A stretch of 64,000 nucleotides of DNA. Source: Metapseudomonas boanensis (GTDB lineage Bacteria; Pseudomonadota; Gammaproteobacteria; Pseudomonadales; Pseudomonadaceae). Positions within the stretch are counted from its first letter, which is position 1, and every line of letters begins with the position of its first letter. The position numbers and the translations under genes are program-made. The notes under the pieces are model-generated. The model was given only the letters and a program-made list of their open reading frames with translations. It did no database searches and was not told where the DNA came from. The DNA is taken from the NCBI RefSeq assembly GCF_018704125.1, contig NZ_JAGTIS010000016.1, forward strand, positions 1 through 64,000, written 5' to 3'. This document shows positions 47,302 to 56,571 of this stretch, piece by piece.

Positions 47302-47904
47302 TTACTGGCCGAGCATCAGTTGGGCGGCCATGCCGAACATCATCAGGGCAACGGTGAGGTCGAGCACTCGCCAGGTGGCGGGGCGCGCCAGCCAGGGGGC
47401 GAGCCAGGCCGCACCGAGGGCGAGGGCGAAGAACCACACCAGCGAGGCGCTGGCCGCGCCCAGGGCGTAGGCGCCTGGCACCGTCTGGTGAGCCCCGAGC
47501 GAGCCAATGAGCAGGACGGTATCGAGATAAACGTGAGGGTTGAGCAGGGTCACCGCCAGCGCTGCAAGAAGAACGGCTCGGCGCGAGCGAGGGCCGGTTT
47601 CGGCTCCTTGCCCCAAGGCGGTGGGGCTGATGGCGCGACGCAACGCTTGTACGCCGTACCACAGCAGGAACGCGGCGCCACCCCAGCGGGCGATGTTCAG
47701 CAGCAGCGGGTTCTGCGCCAGCAGCGTGGCCAGGCCGAAGACCCCGGCGCTGACCAGCAGCGCATCACAGACCACACAAAGTGCGGCTACCGGCAGGTGA
47801 TGCTCACGGCGCAGGCTCTGCGCCAGGACGAAGGCATTTTGCGCGCCGATGGCAATGATCAGGCCGGCGGCCATCAGCAGGCCGTTGATATAGCTTTGCC
47901 ACAT
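47302..47904 (-). CDS. argO: LysE/ArgO-family amino-acid exporter
   Basis: This 200-residue inner-membrane protein has six hydrophobic helices and the LysE start GLIIAIGAQNAFVL. ArgO exports L-arginine and canavanine under ArgP control in E. coli; the nearby divergent argP supports that role. ATG 47904 is preferred, with CCGGAG 8-9 bp upstream; GTG 47913 overlaps the ACT gene more. It is cotranscribed with the ACT-domain gene, overlapping it. Confidence 0.88.
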   Translation of the reverse strand: MWQSYINGLLMAAGLIIAIGAQNAFVLAQSLRREHHLPVAALCVVCDALLVSAGVFGLATLLAQNPLLLNIARWGGAAFLLWYGVQALRRAISPTALGQGAETGPRSRRAVLLAALAVTLLNPHVYLDTVLLIGSLGAHQTVPGAYALGAASASLVWFFALALGAAWLAPWLARPATWRVLDLTVALMMFGMAAQLMLGQ

Positions 47905-47909
47905 GGCGA

Positions 47910-48317
47910 TCACTCCGGTTGGGCGTGGGCGGCGAGCGCGCGGAGCGTGGACAGCGCCCGCTCGGCATCGCGGCTGGCGACGAACAAATGGTCGTGGAAG
48001 TAGCCCGCCACCACGTTACAGCTGATGCCCGCCTGGGCCAGGGCGGCGGCGAAGGCGGCCGTCAGGCCCACGGCGCTGAGCGAGGAATGGACCTCCAGCG
48101 TGATCCAGGCAGCGACATAGTCGTAGGCCAGGTCCAGGCGGTCGGCGTCTTCGCGAGGGAGGATCACCGTCAGCCCTTCGCGCTCCCGGAAGCTGCCGAC
48201 AGGCTGGTTACCTTGCAGCTGTTCTGGCCCCTCCAGCGTGCAGTAGACGTATTCCCCGGGGTTGAGCCGGGGCTCCATGCTGCGGATCAGGATTGAAAGA
48301 GAGGTCTCGCCAGCCAT
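47910..48317 (-). CDS. ACT-domain-like protein
   Basis: This 135-residue soluble protein has two ACT-like halves: ETSLSILIRSMEPRLNPGEYVYC and AWITLEVHSSLSAVGLTAAFAAALAQAGI, with a C-terminal NVVAGYFHDHLFV. ACT modules bind amino acids. ATG 48317 was chosen since AGGA lies 7-8 bp upstream. Lying between argO and argP, it may be an amino-acid sensor for the pair. Functionally undescribed as far as I know. Confidence 0.78.
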   Translation of the reverse strand: MAGETSLSILIRSMEPRLNPGEYVYCTLEGPEQLQGNQPVGSFREREGLTVILPREDADRLDLAYDYVAAWITLEVHSSLSAVGLTAAFAAALAQAGISCNVVAGYFHDHLFVASRDAERALSTLRALAAHAQPE

Positions 48318-48376
48318 GGGCATGTCCTGTCGTGAATGAGGTTGGATGTGGCGAGTGTGTGGCGTTGCCCTGTATA

Positions 48377-48413
48377 AGGAAAACAAATCATGCTGATCTC
48401 CCATTAGGAAAAC
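48377..48413 (+). promoter_or_regulatory. Direct repeat in the argO/argP divergent promoter region
   Basis: AGGAAAAC occurs at 48377-48384 and 48406-48413, 29 bp apart, in the 100-bp gap between the divergent ACT/argO and argP genes. LysR-type proteins bind such repeats; binding here is inferred. Confidence 0.35.
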
Positions 48414-48417
48414 TGAT

Positions 48418-49314
48418 TTGTTCGATTACAAATTGTTGGCTGCCCTGGCCGCCGTGGTGGAGCAGGGTGGTTTCGAGCGTGCCGCTCAATTGCTGGGGCT
48501 ATCGCAGTCGGCCGTTTCGCAGCGGATCAAGCTGCTCGAGGCACGCGTGGGCCAGCCGGTGCTGGTGCGCGCTACGCCGCCCACGCCCACCGAGGTGGGC
48601 ACGCGGCTACTCAACCATGTGCAACAGGTGCGGCTGCTGGAGCGTGACCTTCAACGCCAGGTTCCTGCGCTGGAGGAGGGCGGGGCGCCGGAGCGCCTGC
48701 GCATTGCCCTGAATGCGGACAGCCTGGCTACCTGGTGGGCCCACGCGGTAGGTGACTTCTGTGCGGAGCAGCAGGTTCTGCTTGATCTGGTGGTGGAGGA
48801 TCAGGAGGTCGGCCTCAAGCGCATGCGGGCAGGCGAGGTGGCGGCCTGTGTCTGTGCCGCCGAACGACCGGTGGCCGGGGCACGCAGCCTGATGCTGGGC
48901 GCCATGCGGTACCGCGCGCTGGCCAGCCCTGCCTTCATCGAGCGGCATTTTCCACAGGGGGTGACACCGGAAGCCCTGACCCGCGTACCGGCCATTGTCT
49001 TCGGGCCGGACGATCTGCTGCAGCACCGTTATCTGGCGTCATTGGGGGTTGAGGGCAGCTTCATCCACCACCTGTGTCCTTCCTCGGAAGGGTTCGTGCG
49101 CCTGGCCGAAGGCGGCCTGGGCTGGGGCCTGGTGCCGGAGCTGCAGGTCAGCGCGGAACTGGCCCGTGGCGAGTTGCGGGAACTGCTGCCCGGCAAACCC
49201 ATCGATGTGCCGCTCTATTGGCACCATTGGCGGCATGGGGGCGATCTGCTCGGCATCCTTACCGACCACCTGGCCAGGGCTGCAGGCCGCTGGTTGGTGC
49301 CACGTCCGGCATGA
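48418..49314 (+). CDS. argP: LysR-family regulator ArgP (IciA)
   Basis: This 298-residue LysR-type regulator has the winged-helix start FDYKLLAALAAVVEQGGFERAAQLLGLSQSAVSQRI, then the effector-binding domain. ArgP activates argO with arginine or lysine. The start is TTG at 48418, aligned with the known MFDYKLL N-terminus. It diverges from the ACT-argO pair. Confidence 0.92.
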   Translation: MFDYKLLAALAAVVEQGGFERAAQLLGLSQSAVSQRIKLLEARVGQPVLVRATPPTPTEVGTRLLNHVQQVRLLERDLQRQVPALEEGGAPERLRIALNADSLATWWAHAVGDFCAEQQVLLDLVVEDQEVGLKRMRAGEVAACVCAAERPVAGARSLMLGAMRYRALASPAFIERHFPQGVTPEALTRVPAIVFGPDDLLQHRYLASLGVEGSFIHHLCPSSEGFVRLAEGGLGWGLVPELQVSAELARGELRELLPGKPIDVPLYWHHWRHGGDLLGILTDHLARAAGRWLVPRPA

Positions 49315-49452
49315 CTGCCCGTCGACCCAGGCGTGCGGAACATTGCTCGCGCGGGGTGTTCAGAGTCGCAGGATTGGCTCGCGATGCCACGTTCGCGGCG
49401 CGACGTGGCTGCTAGAGTCGCGAGCACAATGATAAAAGCCTGGGAGTGATCG

Positions 49453-50442
49453 ATGAAGATTCTGGTTACAGGGGCGAGTGGCTTCATTGGCGGGCGCTTT
49501 GCCCGTTTCGCCCTCGAACAAGGGCTGAGCGTGCGGGTCAACGGCCGCCGTGCTGAAGCGACGGAACATCTGGTCCGGCGGGGCGCAGAGTTCATGCAGG
49601 GCGACTTGTCCGATCCTGAATTGGTGCAGCGGCTCTGCATGGATGTCGAGGCCGTGGTGCATTGTGCCGGCGCGGTGGGCGTGTGGGGCAGATACCCGCA
49701 GTTCTACCAGGCCAACGTTCAAGTGACCGAGAACGTCGTCGAGGCGTGCCTGAAGCAGCGGGTTCGCCGCCTGCTGCACCTGTCGTCGCCATCCATCTAT
49801 TTCGATGGCAAGTCCCACGTGGGCCTTAAAGAGGAGCAGGTGCCCAAGCGGTTCTCCGACCACTATGGCGCCACTAAATACCTGGCTGAGCAGAAAGTCT
49901 TCGCCGCCGAGGAGTTCGGCCTTGAGGTCATGGCTTTCCGCCCGCGCTTCGTCACCGGCGCCGGGGATACCAGTATCTTCCCCAGGCTGATCGCCATGCA
50001 GCGCAAAGGGCGGTTGTCGATCATCGGCAATGGCCTGAACAAGGTCGACTTCACCAGCGTGCAGAACCTCAATGACGTCCTGCTCAGCGGCCTGCTGGCG
50101 GCGGCGCCTGCGCTCGGCAAGGCCTACAACATCAGCAATGGCAAGCCGGTGCCCCTATGGGACGTGGTCAACTATGTGCTGCGTCAGTTGGGCGTTCCGC
50201 CGGTCACCCGGCATCTGCCGTTCGGCGTGGCATACAGCGCCGCGCTGCTTAACGAGACCGTCTGCAAGTTGCTGCCGGGGCGGCCAGAACCTTCGCTGTT
50301 CCGTCTTGGCGTTGCGGTTATGGCACGGGACTTCTCCCTCGACATCAGTCGCGCACGGCAGCACCTGGGCTATGACCCGCAGGTAAGCATCTGGACCGCG
50401 CTGGATGAGTTCTGTGGCTGGTGGAAAGCCCTGCAGCCTTAG
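49453..50442 (+). CDS. NAD-dependent epimerase/dehydratase (extended SDR)
   Basis: This 329-residue extended SDR has the NAD motif GASGFIGG (8-15), SSPSIYFDG and the catalytic YGATK. The second half resembles 3-beta-hydroxysteroid dehydrogenase/isomerase-type enzymes. ATG follows GGGAGTGATCG. Substrate unknown; it stands alone between argP and a small gene. Confidence 0.88.
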   Translation: MKILVTGASGFIGGRFARFALEQGLSVRVNGRRAEATEHLVRRGAEFMQGDLSDPELVQRLCMDVEAVVHCAGAVGVWGRYPQFYQANVQVTENVVEACLKQRVRRLLHLSSPSIYFDGKSHVGLKEEQVPKRFSDHYGATKYLAEQKVFAAEEFGLEVMAFRPRFVTGAGDTSIFPRLIAMQRKGRLSIIGNGLNKVDFTSVQNLNDVLLSGLLAAAPALGKAYNISNGKPVPLWDVVNYVLRQLGVPPVTRHLPFGVAYSAALLNETVCKLLPGRPEPSLFRLGVAVMARDFSLDISRARQHLGYDPQVSIWTALDEFCGWWKALQP

Positions 50443-50459
50443 TGCCATATGGGCAGCGC

Positions 50460-50723
50460 CTAACCGCGGAGCGGGCCGGCGTACTGGGTGTACTTGCGGA
50501 TCAGTTCTTCCTCGCTCGGTGGGGGCGCTTTGAGCCTGATGCCCGTCAGTGTGCTGAGGCGCTCGCCCAGTGCACGGGTGGCCTCCAGTTGCGATTCAGC
50601 GCAGGCATTGACCATCGATTGGATGGCGTCAGGCTGGCTGAGGCGGATATCGACGGACTGTTCGTCTCGTAGCTGACGCCGCAGTGCTTGCATGCAATCC
50701 AGGACAGCCTTGGTCAGTTCCAC
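50460..50723 (-). CDS. Small conserved protein of unknown function
   Basis: This 87-residue soluble, Ala/Leu/Arg-rich protein is mostly helical, with two Cys in the N-terminal half (C10 and C41) and a Pro-rich segment before IRKYTQYAGP. The GTG start at 50723 has GGGGGAAG ~7 bp upstream. It is convergent with the epimerase gene. No family recognised. Confidence 0.62.
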   Translation of the reverse strand: MELTKAVLDCMQALRRQLRDEQSVDIRLSQPDAIQSMVNACAESQLEATRALGERLSTLTGIRLKAPPPSEEELIRKYTQYAGPLRG

Positions 50724-51012
50724 TCGTCTTCCCCCTATGGTTGAAGCACGCTGCGCTCTTCTGCTGAAGGGGCAGGGTTTGTCGGAATCATTCAGGTCGG
50801 CCCGCTGTGCCCTGGCCGCACCGGCAAGTGGCTAGCAAGGGGCGTACCACCTGTCGGAGATCGGAACCGTGCGGCGATCCGGAGGTCGATTTAAAAGCGC
50901 TGCCCCTAGGCGGTGCGTCTTGCACTGGCTTGGCGCGACGCTGATGGGCAGGTTTCGAATCGGTATACTGCCGCTCAATCGTGTTTCTGCGTTTTTCTCT
51001 GAAGGTTCCCCC

Positions 51013-51855
51013 ATGCGTAACGATGCCCTTGATGATGTGGATGATATCCCCAGCCTGACTACTGACGCCCATGATCGCGACGAGTTCGGCCATCACCCAG
51101 CGGCAGCCGCGCCGCTGGGTTCCAGTAGTTATGGTCATCCCGCCAACAGCCCGATGGTGGTGAAGAGCGCCAGCACTGGCCCACTCTGGGCCTTGATCGG
51201 TGCCCTGGTGATCGCCCTGGGTGGCCTGGGCTGGTGGAGCTTTCAGCAGATCAGCCTGATGGAGCAGCAGCTGGTGGCCACCCAGGAAAGCTTCGCTCGC
51301 ATCAGCGAGGAGGCCGCCGGTCGCATCCAGGACATCAACGGCAAGGTGGTCGCCACCGAGTCCAACGTCACCAGCGGCAGTGAGTCGCTGAAGCTGCAGA
51401 TCAGACAGTTGCAGAACAAGGTGGTGGAGCTCAGCAAGCAACAGCAGAACGTTGCCGCCCAAGTCGGTAACCAGGGCAAGCGCGTCGATCAACTGGCTTC
51501 CGACTTCCGTGCCCAGCAAGGCGCCGCGGGCCAAGTGGATGGCAAGTTGAGGGCGCTGGCTGAAGAGCAGTCCCGGCTCAAGTCGTCGCAGGGGGATCTG
51601 GCCAGACTCGACGAGCGTCTAAAGGGCCTCGGTAGCGACCTGGACGTGCTGAAGAAGCAGGGCAACCCGAACCAGGCCATCAAGAGCCTCGAGCAGGACC
51701 TGCTGGTGCTGCGTAGCCAACTGGACAACCGCCCGGCCCAGGCCCAAGGCGCCAGCACGGCAGAATTCGATGCCTTCCGTGCGCAGATGACCCGTAACAT
51801 CAGTGCCCTGCAGACCCAGATGCTGAACCTGCAGCAGCAGATCAATACGCGTTGA
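51013..51855 (+). CDS. Membrane-anchored coiled-coil protein
   Basis: This 280-residue protein has an acidic, low-complexity cytoplasmic head, one TM (~58-78, PLWALIGALVIALGGLGWW), then ~200 residues of Gln/Leu/Ser-rich coiled coil to the end (ending LQQQINTR), so the helical part lies in the periplasm. It resembles Pseudomonas proteins loosely labelled ATPase with no ATPase motif. A palindromic terminator follows. Role unknown. Confidence 0.72.
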   Translation: MRNDALDDVDDIPSLTTDAHDRDEFGHHPAAAAPLGSSSYGHPANSPMVVKSASTGPLWALIGALVIALGGLGWWSFQQISLMEQQLVATQESFARISEEAAGRIQDINGKVVATESNVTSGSESLKLQIRQLQNKVVELSKQQQNVAAQVGNQGKRVDQLASDFRAQQGAAGQVDGKLRALAEEQSRLKSSQGDLARLDERLKGLGSDLDVLKKQGNPNQAIKSLEQDLLVLRSQLDNRPAQAQGASTAEFDAFRAQMTRNISALQTQMLNLQQQINTR

Positions 51856-51898
51856 AGGCGGGATCTCCAGCCTTCACGCCCCTTTATCCCTCCCCCTA

Positions 51899-51926
51899 CC
51901 GCCTCTCCCGTTAACGGGAGAGGCGG
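51899..51926 (+). terminator. Palindromic hairpin after the coiled-coil gene
   Basis: CCGCCTCTCCCGTT and its exact inverse AACGGGAGAGGCGG form a 28-bp perfect palindrome 44 bp after the stop. The stem is strong, but no T-run follows, so it may be a repeat. Confidence 0.6.
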
Positions 51927-52027
51927 CCGATCGTGCAACCTGCCTGCAGCTTCTCGTAGATACAAGGTTGGCGCTGAGCGTAGCGGAGCCCGCCGACCTG
52001 CAGCACCGCATCTACCTTCGCCTGACA

Positions 52028-53274
52028 TCAGAACTGGTAAACGTAATTCAGGTAAATCCGATTGCCATTGTGGGTAATGATGCCCGCCGGTCCGAATGAG
52101 GTATTGAAGCGGGATATCCCGTCCGGCTCGCCCTTGGTGCGGAATTCGTTGTGCAGCCACGCCACGTTCAGACCTTTCAAATATCCCTCGAAGTTGTACT
52201 GAAGTAAGCTTTGGAACTCCTGCGTGAGAATTCGTCATAACCAGCGGCGTGGTCGGAGAATGCGTAGTGGGTATCCAGTCTTGGTTGCGGAAGACCGAAA
52301 AAGGAAAAGTCCATTCCGCCCATCAGTTTGAACATTTCTTCTTCTTCCAGTCCAAAGAAGTAAAACAACTTGGCGCTGCTGTTCCAGGTTCCATGATCCT
52401 TGCTGAAGAAAAGTCGATCAAAATCATCGCCACGCACTTTGTTGTAGGTAATTCCGGCATGAAAATGGTCCGTACGGTATTTCGCCGACAGGTCGAGGTA
52501 ACGCGCATCATGCGAACTCTCAGCCTCGTAAAGCCCGCGCACACCCTCGTATTCGAAGCGATCGCCAGCGTCCTCCTGCATACCCTGGGTGGCGTAAAGA
52601 TCGAGGTACTGCCCCGGGGGCCAGTTGGATACTGTGCTGCAGTTTGACCGAGGCCACCCTGAGGGAGTCCTCCGACTCGGAGTATTCGACCTGCAGGCGG
52701 CTACCCCAGGGCATTGCATAACCCAACCCGACTCGTTGCGGGCACTGAGGCCGTTGATATGGCTGAAGCGCAGTGCCAGCCCGCCAAGTGTGTAGTCGAG
52801 GTCGAGGCCCAGGGTCGAGGGAGGCAGGATGCGTGATATGGGGTCATCGAAGTATTGCGCGTAGCGACGACTCTTCTTGCCGGCCCCCAGTTGCAGTTCA
52901 CCGCCTTCTCCGGCTAGGCGACCGCGCAGGTACGCTTCGACCGGCTTGGCGATGCCGTGGGGCGATTGCACCGAATCGTCGGCTTCCAGGTCGCTGATAT
53001 TGTTGGCTTCGCTGCCGACATAAAGATCGTCCGCCAGGCCATAGCTGTAGTCGAAGCCCAGTACGTCCCGATACCAGCCAGAGTTGAAGTTGAACAAGGC
53101 TGCCTGCACCCATTCGTTACGCGTCGGCCCTACGCCGTCTCCATTGTTTTCTTTCCAGTAGAACTGGCTGTAACGTAGGGAAGTTCGGCTGTCGCCGATG
53201 AATGCATCCGCACTCGCACGCCCTATGGCGCTCAAGCAGGCCAGGCCTGCGAGGCACTTTTGCGCAATCCGCAT
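52028..53274 (-). pseudogene. OprD-family outer-membrane porin, frameshifted
   Basis: An OprD/OccK-type porin starts at ATG 53274 with a signal peptide ending in SA, then DAFIGDSRTSLRYSQFYWKENN. Frame shifts occur near 52730 (NESG in one frame, LGYAMPWGSRLQVEYSE in another) and near 52625, where the first frame resumes at PPGQYLDLYATQG. A third near 52220 changes from YDEFSRRSSK to FQSLLQYNFEGYLKGLNVAW, ending NRIYLNYVYQF at 52028. The last frame ends in Phe, as in real porins. With three frameshifts no normal porin is made; a recent loss is likely because few other changes are seen. Sequencing error should be excluded. Confidence 0.85.
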
Positions 53275-53509
53275 TTCATCACCTTCTTATTCTTCTTGAA
53301 TGATGGAAAGGCCGTATAAACGGGTGTGGCCTATTGTCGATTCGGGGGAATAAAGGGCAATTGAATTGAGTTCCACCACGCGGAATCGCGGATGATCAAA
53401 TTTCAAGGAAATGATTGTTTACTCGCACGCTAAAGCATTGTGAGTGGCTGATTTTCAATGGTGGGAAGTTAGTGAAGGCTAACGAATTTTGACGCGTCTC
53501 GGCCAAGTA

Positions 53510-53755
53510 TCAGCCGAGGCTGTGCTGCAATTGATCGATAGCTCCGGCCAGATCGACCAGATGGCGTTGGCGTACCCGCTCGACACTGTCCTGATCCCTT
53601 GGCCAGTGCAGGGCGATGTTGCCGACCAGGCGCCCCTGGGCGCGTACCGGCAAGGCCGCGGATGCGTCGGCACCGGCGCGGCTGGCCATCAGATAACCGC
53701 GAGCGGGTAAGGAGGACAACGAAAGCCGGTTCCACAGGGTGGAACCGGGGCGCAA
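53510..53755 (-). pseudogene. Fragment of a regulator effector domain
   Basis: An 81-residue open frame with RGYLMASRAG, AALPVRAQGRLVGNIALHW and a leucine-rich tail ending IDQLQHSLG looks like the C-terminal third of an IclR- or GAF-type effector domain. No DNA-binding part is present. Its start is uncertain, and it may be a decayed gene. Weak family assignment. Confidence 0.35.
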
Positions 53756-53840
53756 TGGCCTGGAATTGCAGGGGGATGGCGAATCACTTCAATGCAGGAC
53801 GACTCAGAAGCGTCCCACGGTGCAGGGGGAACCAGGGGAG

Positions 53841-54626
53841 CTAGCGCGGCAGGCGGTAGTCTTCAGGCCCCATCAGGTCCATACCGCACTCGAGGTTTTC
53901 GATCCAGTAGAGGAAGGCGCTGATCATCTCGCGGCCCACGAAGGGGCGACCGTGTTGCGGGACGATCATTTCCACATCCATCCCTCGCACCATATCGACC
54001 CAGAGCCGGCAGATCTTGTTGCTGGCCATATAGCGGCGGTGAAAGCCCTCCATGTTCGGTACATGGTTGACGAAGTCGCGCACGGGAGTGGCGTCTTCCA
54101 CCAGGGATGCCCCCATATCGCCGGAGAAGAGGATACGGCTGACCGGGTCGTAGAGCTGGAAGTTGCCCACCGAATGGAGGAAGTGCGCCGGTACTGCCTT
54201 CAGTTTGCATTTGCCCAGTGTGATCGATTCCCCACGGTCGGGGAGGGCGATGATCCGGTCATAGGTGGAGATGCCGTGGCTGATGGCCAGGTAGTTGGCT
54301 GTGAGGTGCGGCAGGAAGCGCGCCCAGAGCTTGGAGCAGATCACTCGGGCGCGGGTATGCAGCAGCCATTTGGCCAGGGAGGCGATGATGTCCGGGTCCT
54401 GGTGTGAGGCGAAGATGAAGGTGAGGTCCTGCACCGGGATGTGCTTGGAAAGCTCAAGGGACAGCGGCGTGTAGGTCAGGTCTCCGCCCGGGTCGAGCAG
54501 CAGGTACTGCTCGTTGTCGGTTATCAGGAACTGGTTGGATTGCACGCCTTCGCCGCTGACCAGATCGTCGAACATCAGGCATTGATGGGTGCCGTTGTCG
54601 AACAGCACGATAGGCTCGCGGCGCAT
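53841..54626 (-). CDS. Metallo-beta-lactamase-fold oxygen-binding di-iron (ODP) protein
   Basis: This 261-residue protein has the flavodiiron-like beta-lactamase fold without a flavodoxin domain. Di-iron ligands are visible: H75, D77 and D79 in HQDPD, then His in AHFLHS, Asp in SGDMGAS, and His in PQHGRP. Related proteins bind or reduce oxygen, or sense it. ATG 54626 follows GAGGTTTCC. An Anr/FNR box lies ~57 bp upstream, suggesting use at low oxygen. No reductase partner is adjacent. Confidence 0.85.
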   Translation of the reverse strand: MRREPIVLFDNGTHQCLMFDDLVSGEGVQSNQFLITDNEQYLLLDPGGDLTYTPLSLELSKHIPVQDLTFIFASHQDPDIIASLAKWLLHTRARVICSKLWARFLPHLTANYLAISHGISTYDRIIALPDRGESITLGKCKLKAVPAHFLHSVGNFQLYDPVSRILFSGDMGASLVEDATPVRDFVNHVPNMEGFHRRYMASNKICRLWVDMVRGMDVEMIVPQHGRPFVGREMISAFLYWIENLECGMDLMGPEDYRLPR

Positions 54627-54683
54627 GGAAACCTCAGATGAAAAAACGACGCGCAGATGTAAGGCATTTCTGAAAGACGAGTG

Positions 54684-54697
54684 CTGATCCAGATCAA
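54684..54697 (-). promoter_or_regulatory. Anr/FNR-type site before the ODP gene
   Basis: CTGATCCAGATCAA differs from the palindromic consensus TTGAT-N4-ATCAA at one base. It sits ~57 bp upstream of the ODP ATG on either strand reading, a position used by Anr-activated promoters. Confidence 0.7.
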
Positions 54698-54769
54698 GGC
54701 ACCGGATAGCGGGGGACGACCCATCAATCGCCCCTAGATGGGTATCCATCCATCCTGCAACTCAAGCTC

Positions 54770-55657
54770 TCATCCGAGCCCTAACGACGACAGCGCCTTC
54801 TCCAGCCGCTTCGCCCTCGGGCCGCTGGCGATGTCCAGCACACCCTGGTCGCGCTTCCAGAGCTTCGCCCATGCTTCAGGTCCGCTGGCAAACGCCGCGT
54901 CCAGTTCGCCCTTGATTGCCTGGAACTGGGCGAACAGCGACGCAAGCAACACATGCATGGCGGGCATGTTGGCGCACTGCCGAGCGACTTCAGCGGCTCC
55001 GGCCAGCAGGCCGAGAAGGCGCAGCTGCAGCGCCTGCGACCAGGCGCATTCGCGGCCGACGCCATGTAGCCACGCACAGAGCGCGGCCAGTACGTGGAGG
55101 TCCTCAAGGCTGCGGAAGGGCTTCACGTAGGCATCCCAGCCGTCGCCCGCCAGGCGCTCGCAATGGGCGCCTTCCAGAAGCAGGCGTGCATGGGGCACCT
55201 CCGGCATCAGCGGCAATGGCTTCAGCGGCTCGATGCGTACGCCAGGGGCACCGTTGCGTACCACCACCAGGGCCAGGCGAGGTGACTCGCCAACGGCTTC
55301 CTCGCGCGCCGCCACCAGCAGCCAGTCAGCAGCATTGGCGGCGGTCACGAAGTCCTTGCGTCCACTCAAGCTGAGGCCGTCGAGCCGCGTCTGCATGTCC
55401 GTCGGGCGCACACTGCGGTTCTCGGTCACGCACAACGCGCCCAGGCTCTGCGGTGCGGAGGGCCAGAGCAGCCGTAGCGCACCCTGGTAACCGGCGAGAA
55501 AAGCCATGCCAGGTGTTGCCGCCAGGCGACCGCCCAGCACGGCCAGCTCAAATGGCGTCACCTCGCCCAGGCGTTCCAGCAACTCGCCGTAGGCATCATC
55601 CAGGACCGGGTTCAGGGGCTGGCGATCGGTGATCTCGAACAGGCGTTGCCAGGGCAT
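54770..55657 (-). CDS. Acyl-CoA-dehydrogenase-like protein, short
   Basis: This 295-residue protein has the middle and C-terminal parts of an acyl-CoA dehydrogenase fold, with LSGRKDFVTAANAADWLLVAAR typical of the beta-domain. It is ~90 residues shorter than the usual enzyme, and I cannot find the catalytic Glu motif. ATG 55657 follows TAGGAGCCCCCC. It diverges from olsB. It may be a non-catalytic relative or a truncated enzyme. Confidence 0.72.
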   Translation of the reverse strand: MPWQRLFEITDRQPLNPVLDDAYGELLERLGEVTPFELAVLGGRLAATPGMAFLAGYQGALRLLWPSAPQSLGALCVTENRSVRPTDMQTRLDGLSLSGRKDFVTAANAADWLLVAAREEAVGESPRLALVVVRNGAPGVRIEPLKPLPLMPEVPHARLLLEGAHCERLAGDGWDAYVKPFRSLEDLHVLAALCAWLHGVGRECAWSQALQLRLLGLLAGAAEVARQCANMPAMHVLLASLFAQFQAIKGELDAAFASGPEAWAKLWKRDQGVLDIASGPRAKRLEKALSSLGLG

Positions 55658-55793
55658 GGGGGGCTCCTAAGGGGTTGTCATACAAGCATCATGCGAACGT
55701 CATGGGGGTGACACCGGGTCTACCTAGCCTGAGCTTGCACAACAAGATCGTCCGGCTGCAACCGGGATCGAGTCGGCCAACGGAGGCTTATTC

Positions 55794-56564
55794 ATGACCC
55801 AGATCGCCATGACCCGCGACAGCGTCGCACCCAACGGGAAAAGCCCACGTCGCCTGCAGGCCGAGCGCCTGAAGGATATCGCTGCCATGCGGGAGGCTCA
55901 GTCGCTGCGCTACCGCGTGTTCAGCGCGGAGTTCGATGCCAAGTTGAACGGTGCCGAGTTCGGCCTCGACATGGATGACTACGATCCACACTGCCTGCAC
56001 ATCGGCGTACGCGACCTGGACAGCGGCGAGCTGGTGGCCACGACCCGCCTGCTCGACCATCGGGCCGCCCACGACCTGGGCCGCTTCTACAGTGAAGAGG
56101 AGTTCCGCCTCGATGGCCTGGGCGAGTTGCAAGGGCCGGTGCTGGAGATCGGTCGCACCTGCGTCGATCCGGCTTATCGCAATGGCGCCACCATTGCGGT
56201 GCTCTGGGGCGAATTGGCTGAAATCCTCAATGAAGGCGGCTATCGCTACCTGATGGGGTGCGCGAGCATCCCGATGCAGGATGGCGGCGTCCAGGTCCAG
56301 GCGATCATGCAGCGTCTGCGCGAACGCTATCTCCGCACCGAACACTTGCGTGCCGAGCCCAAGAATCCGCTGCCGGAGCTGGAGCTGCCGGGCAACGTGA
56401 TTGCTGAAATGCCGCCGTTGCTCAAGGCTTACATGCGCCTGGGGGCGAAGATCTGTGGCGAGCCCTGCTGGGACCCTGATTTCCAAGTAGCGGATGTATT
56501 CATCCTGCTCAAGCGCGACGAGCTCTGCCCGCGCTACGCCCGCCACTTCAAGGCGGCGGTTTGA
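55794..56564 (+). CDS. olsB: L-ornithine N-alpha-acyltransferase
   Basis: This 256-residue GNAT-fold acyltransferase transfers a 3-hydroxyacyl group from ACP to ornithine, the first step of phosphate-free ornithine lipid synthesis. Conserved parts are [16 protein letters not shown] and [17 protein letters not shown] 55794 follows GGAGGCTT. olsA follows 7 bp after the stop. Ornithine lipids replace phospholipids under phosphate limitation. Confidence 0.94.
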   Translation: MTQIAMTRDSVAPNGKSPRRLQAERLKDIAAMREAQSLRYRVFSAEFDAKLNGAEFGLDMDDYDPHCLHIGVRDLDSGELVATTRLLDHRAAHDLGRFYSEEEFRLDGLGELQGPVLEIGRTCVDPAYRNGATIAVLWGELAEILNEGGYRYLMGCASIPMQDGGVQVQAIMQRLRERYLRTEHLRAEPKNPLPELELPGNVIAEMPPLLKAYMRLGAKICGEPCWDPDFQVADVFILLKRDELCPRYARHFKAAV

Positions 56565-56571
56565 AGTGGGA

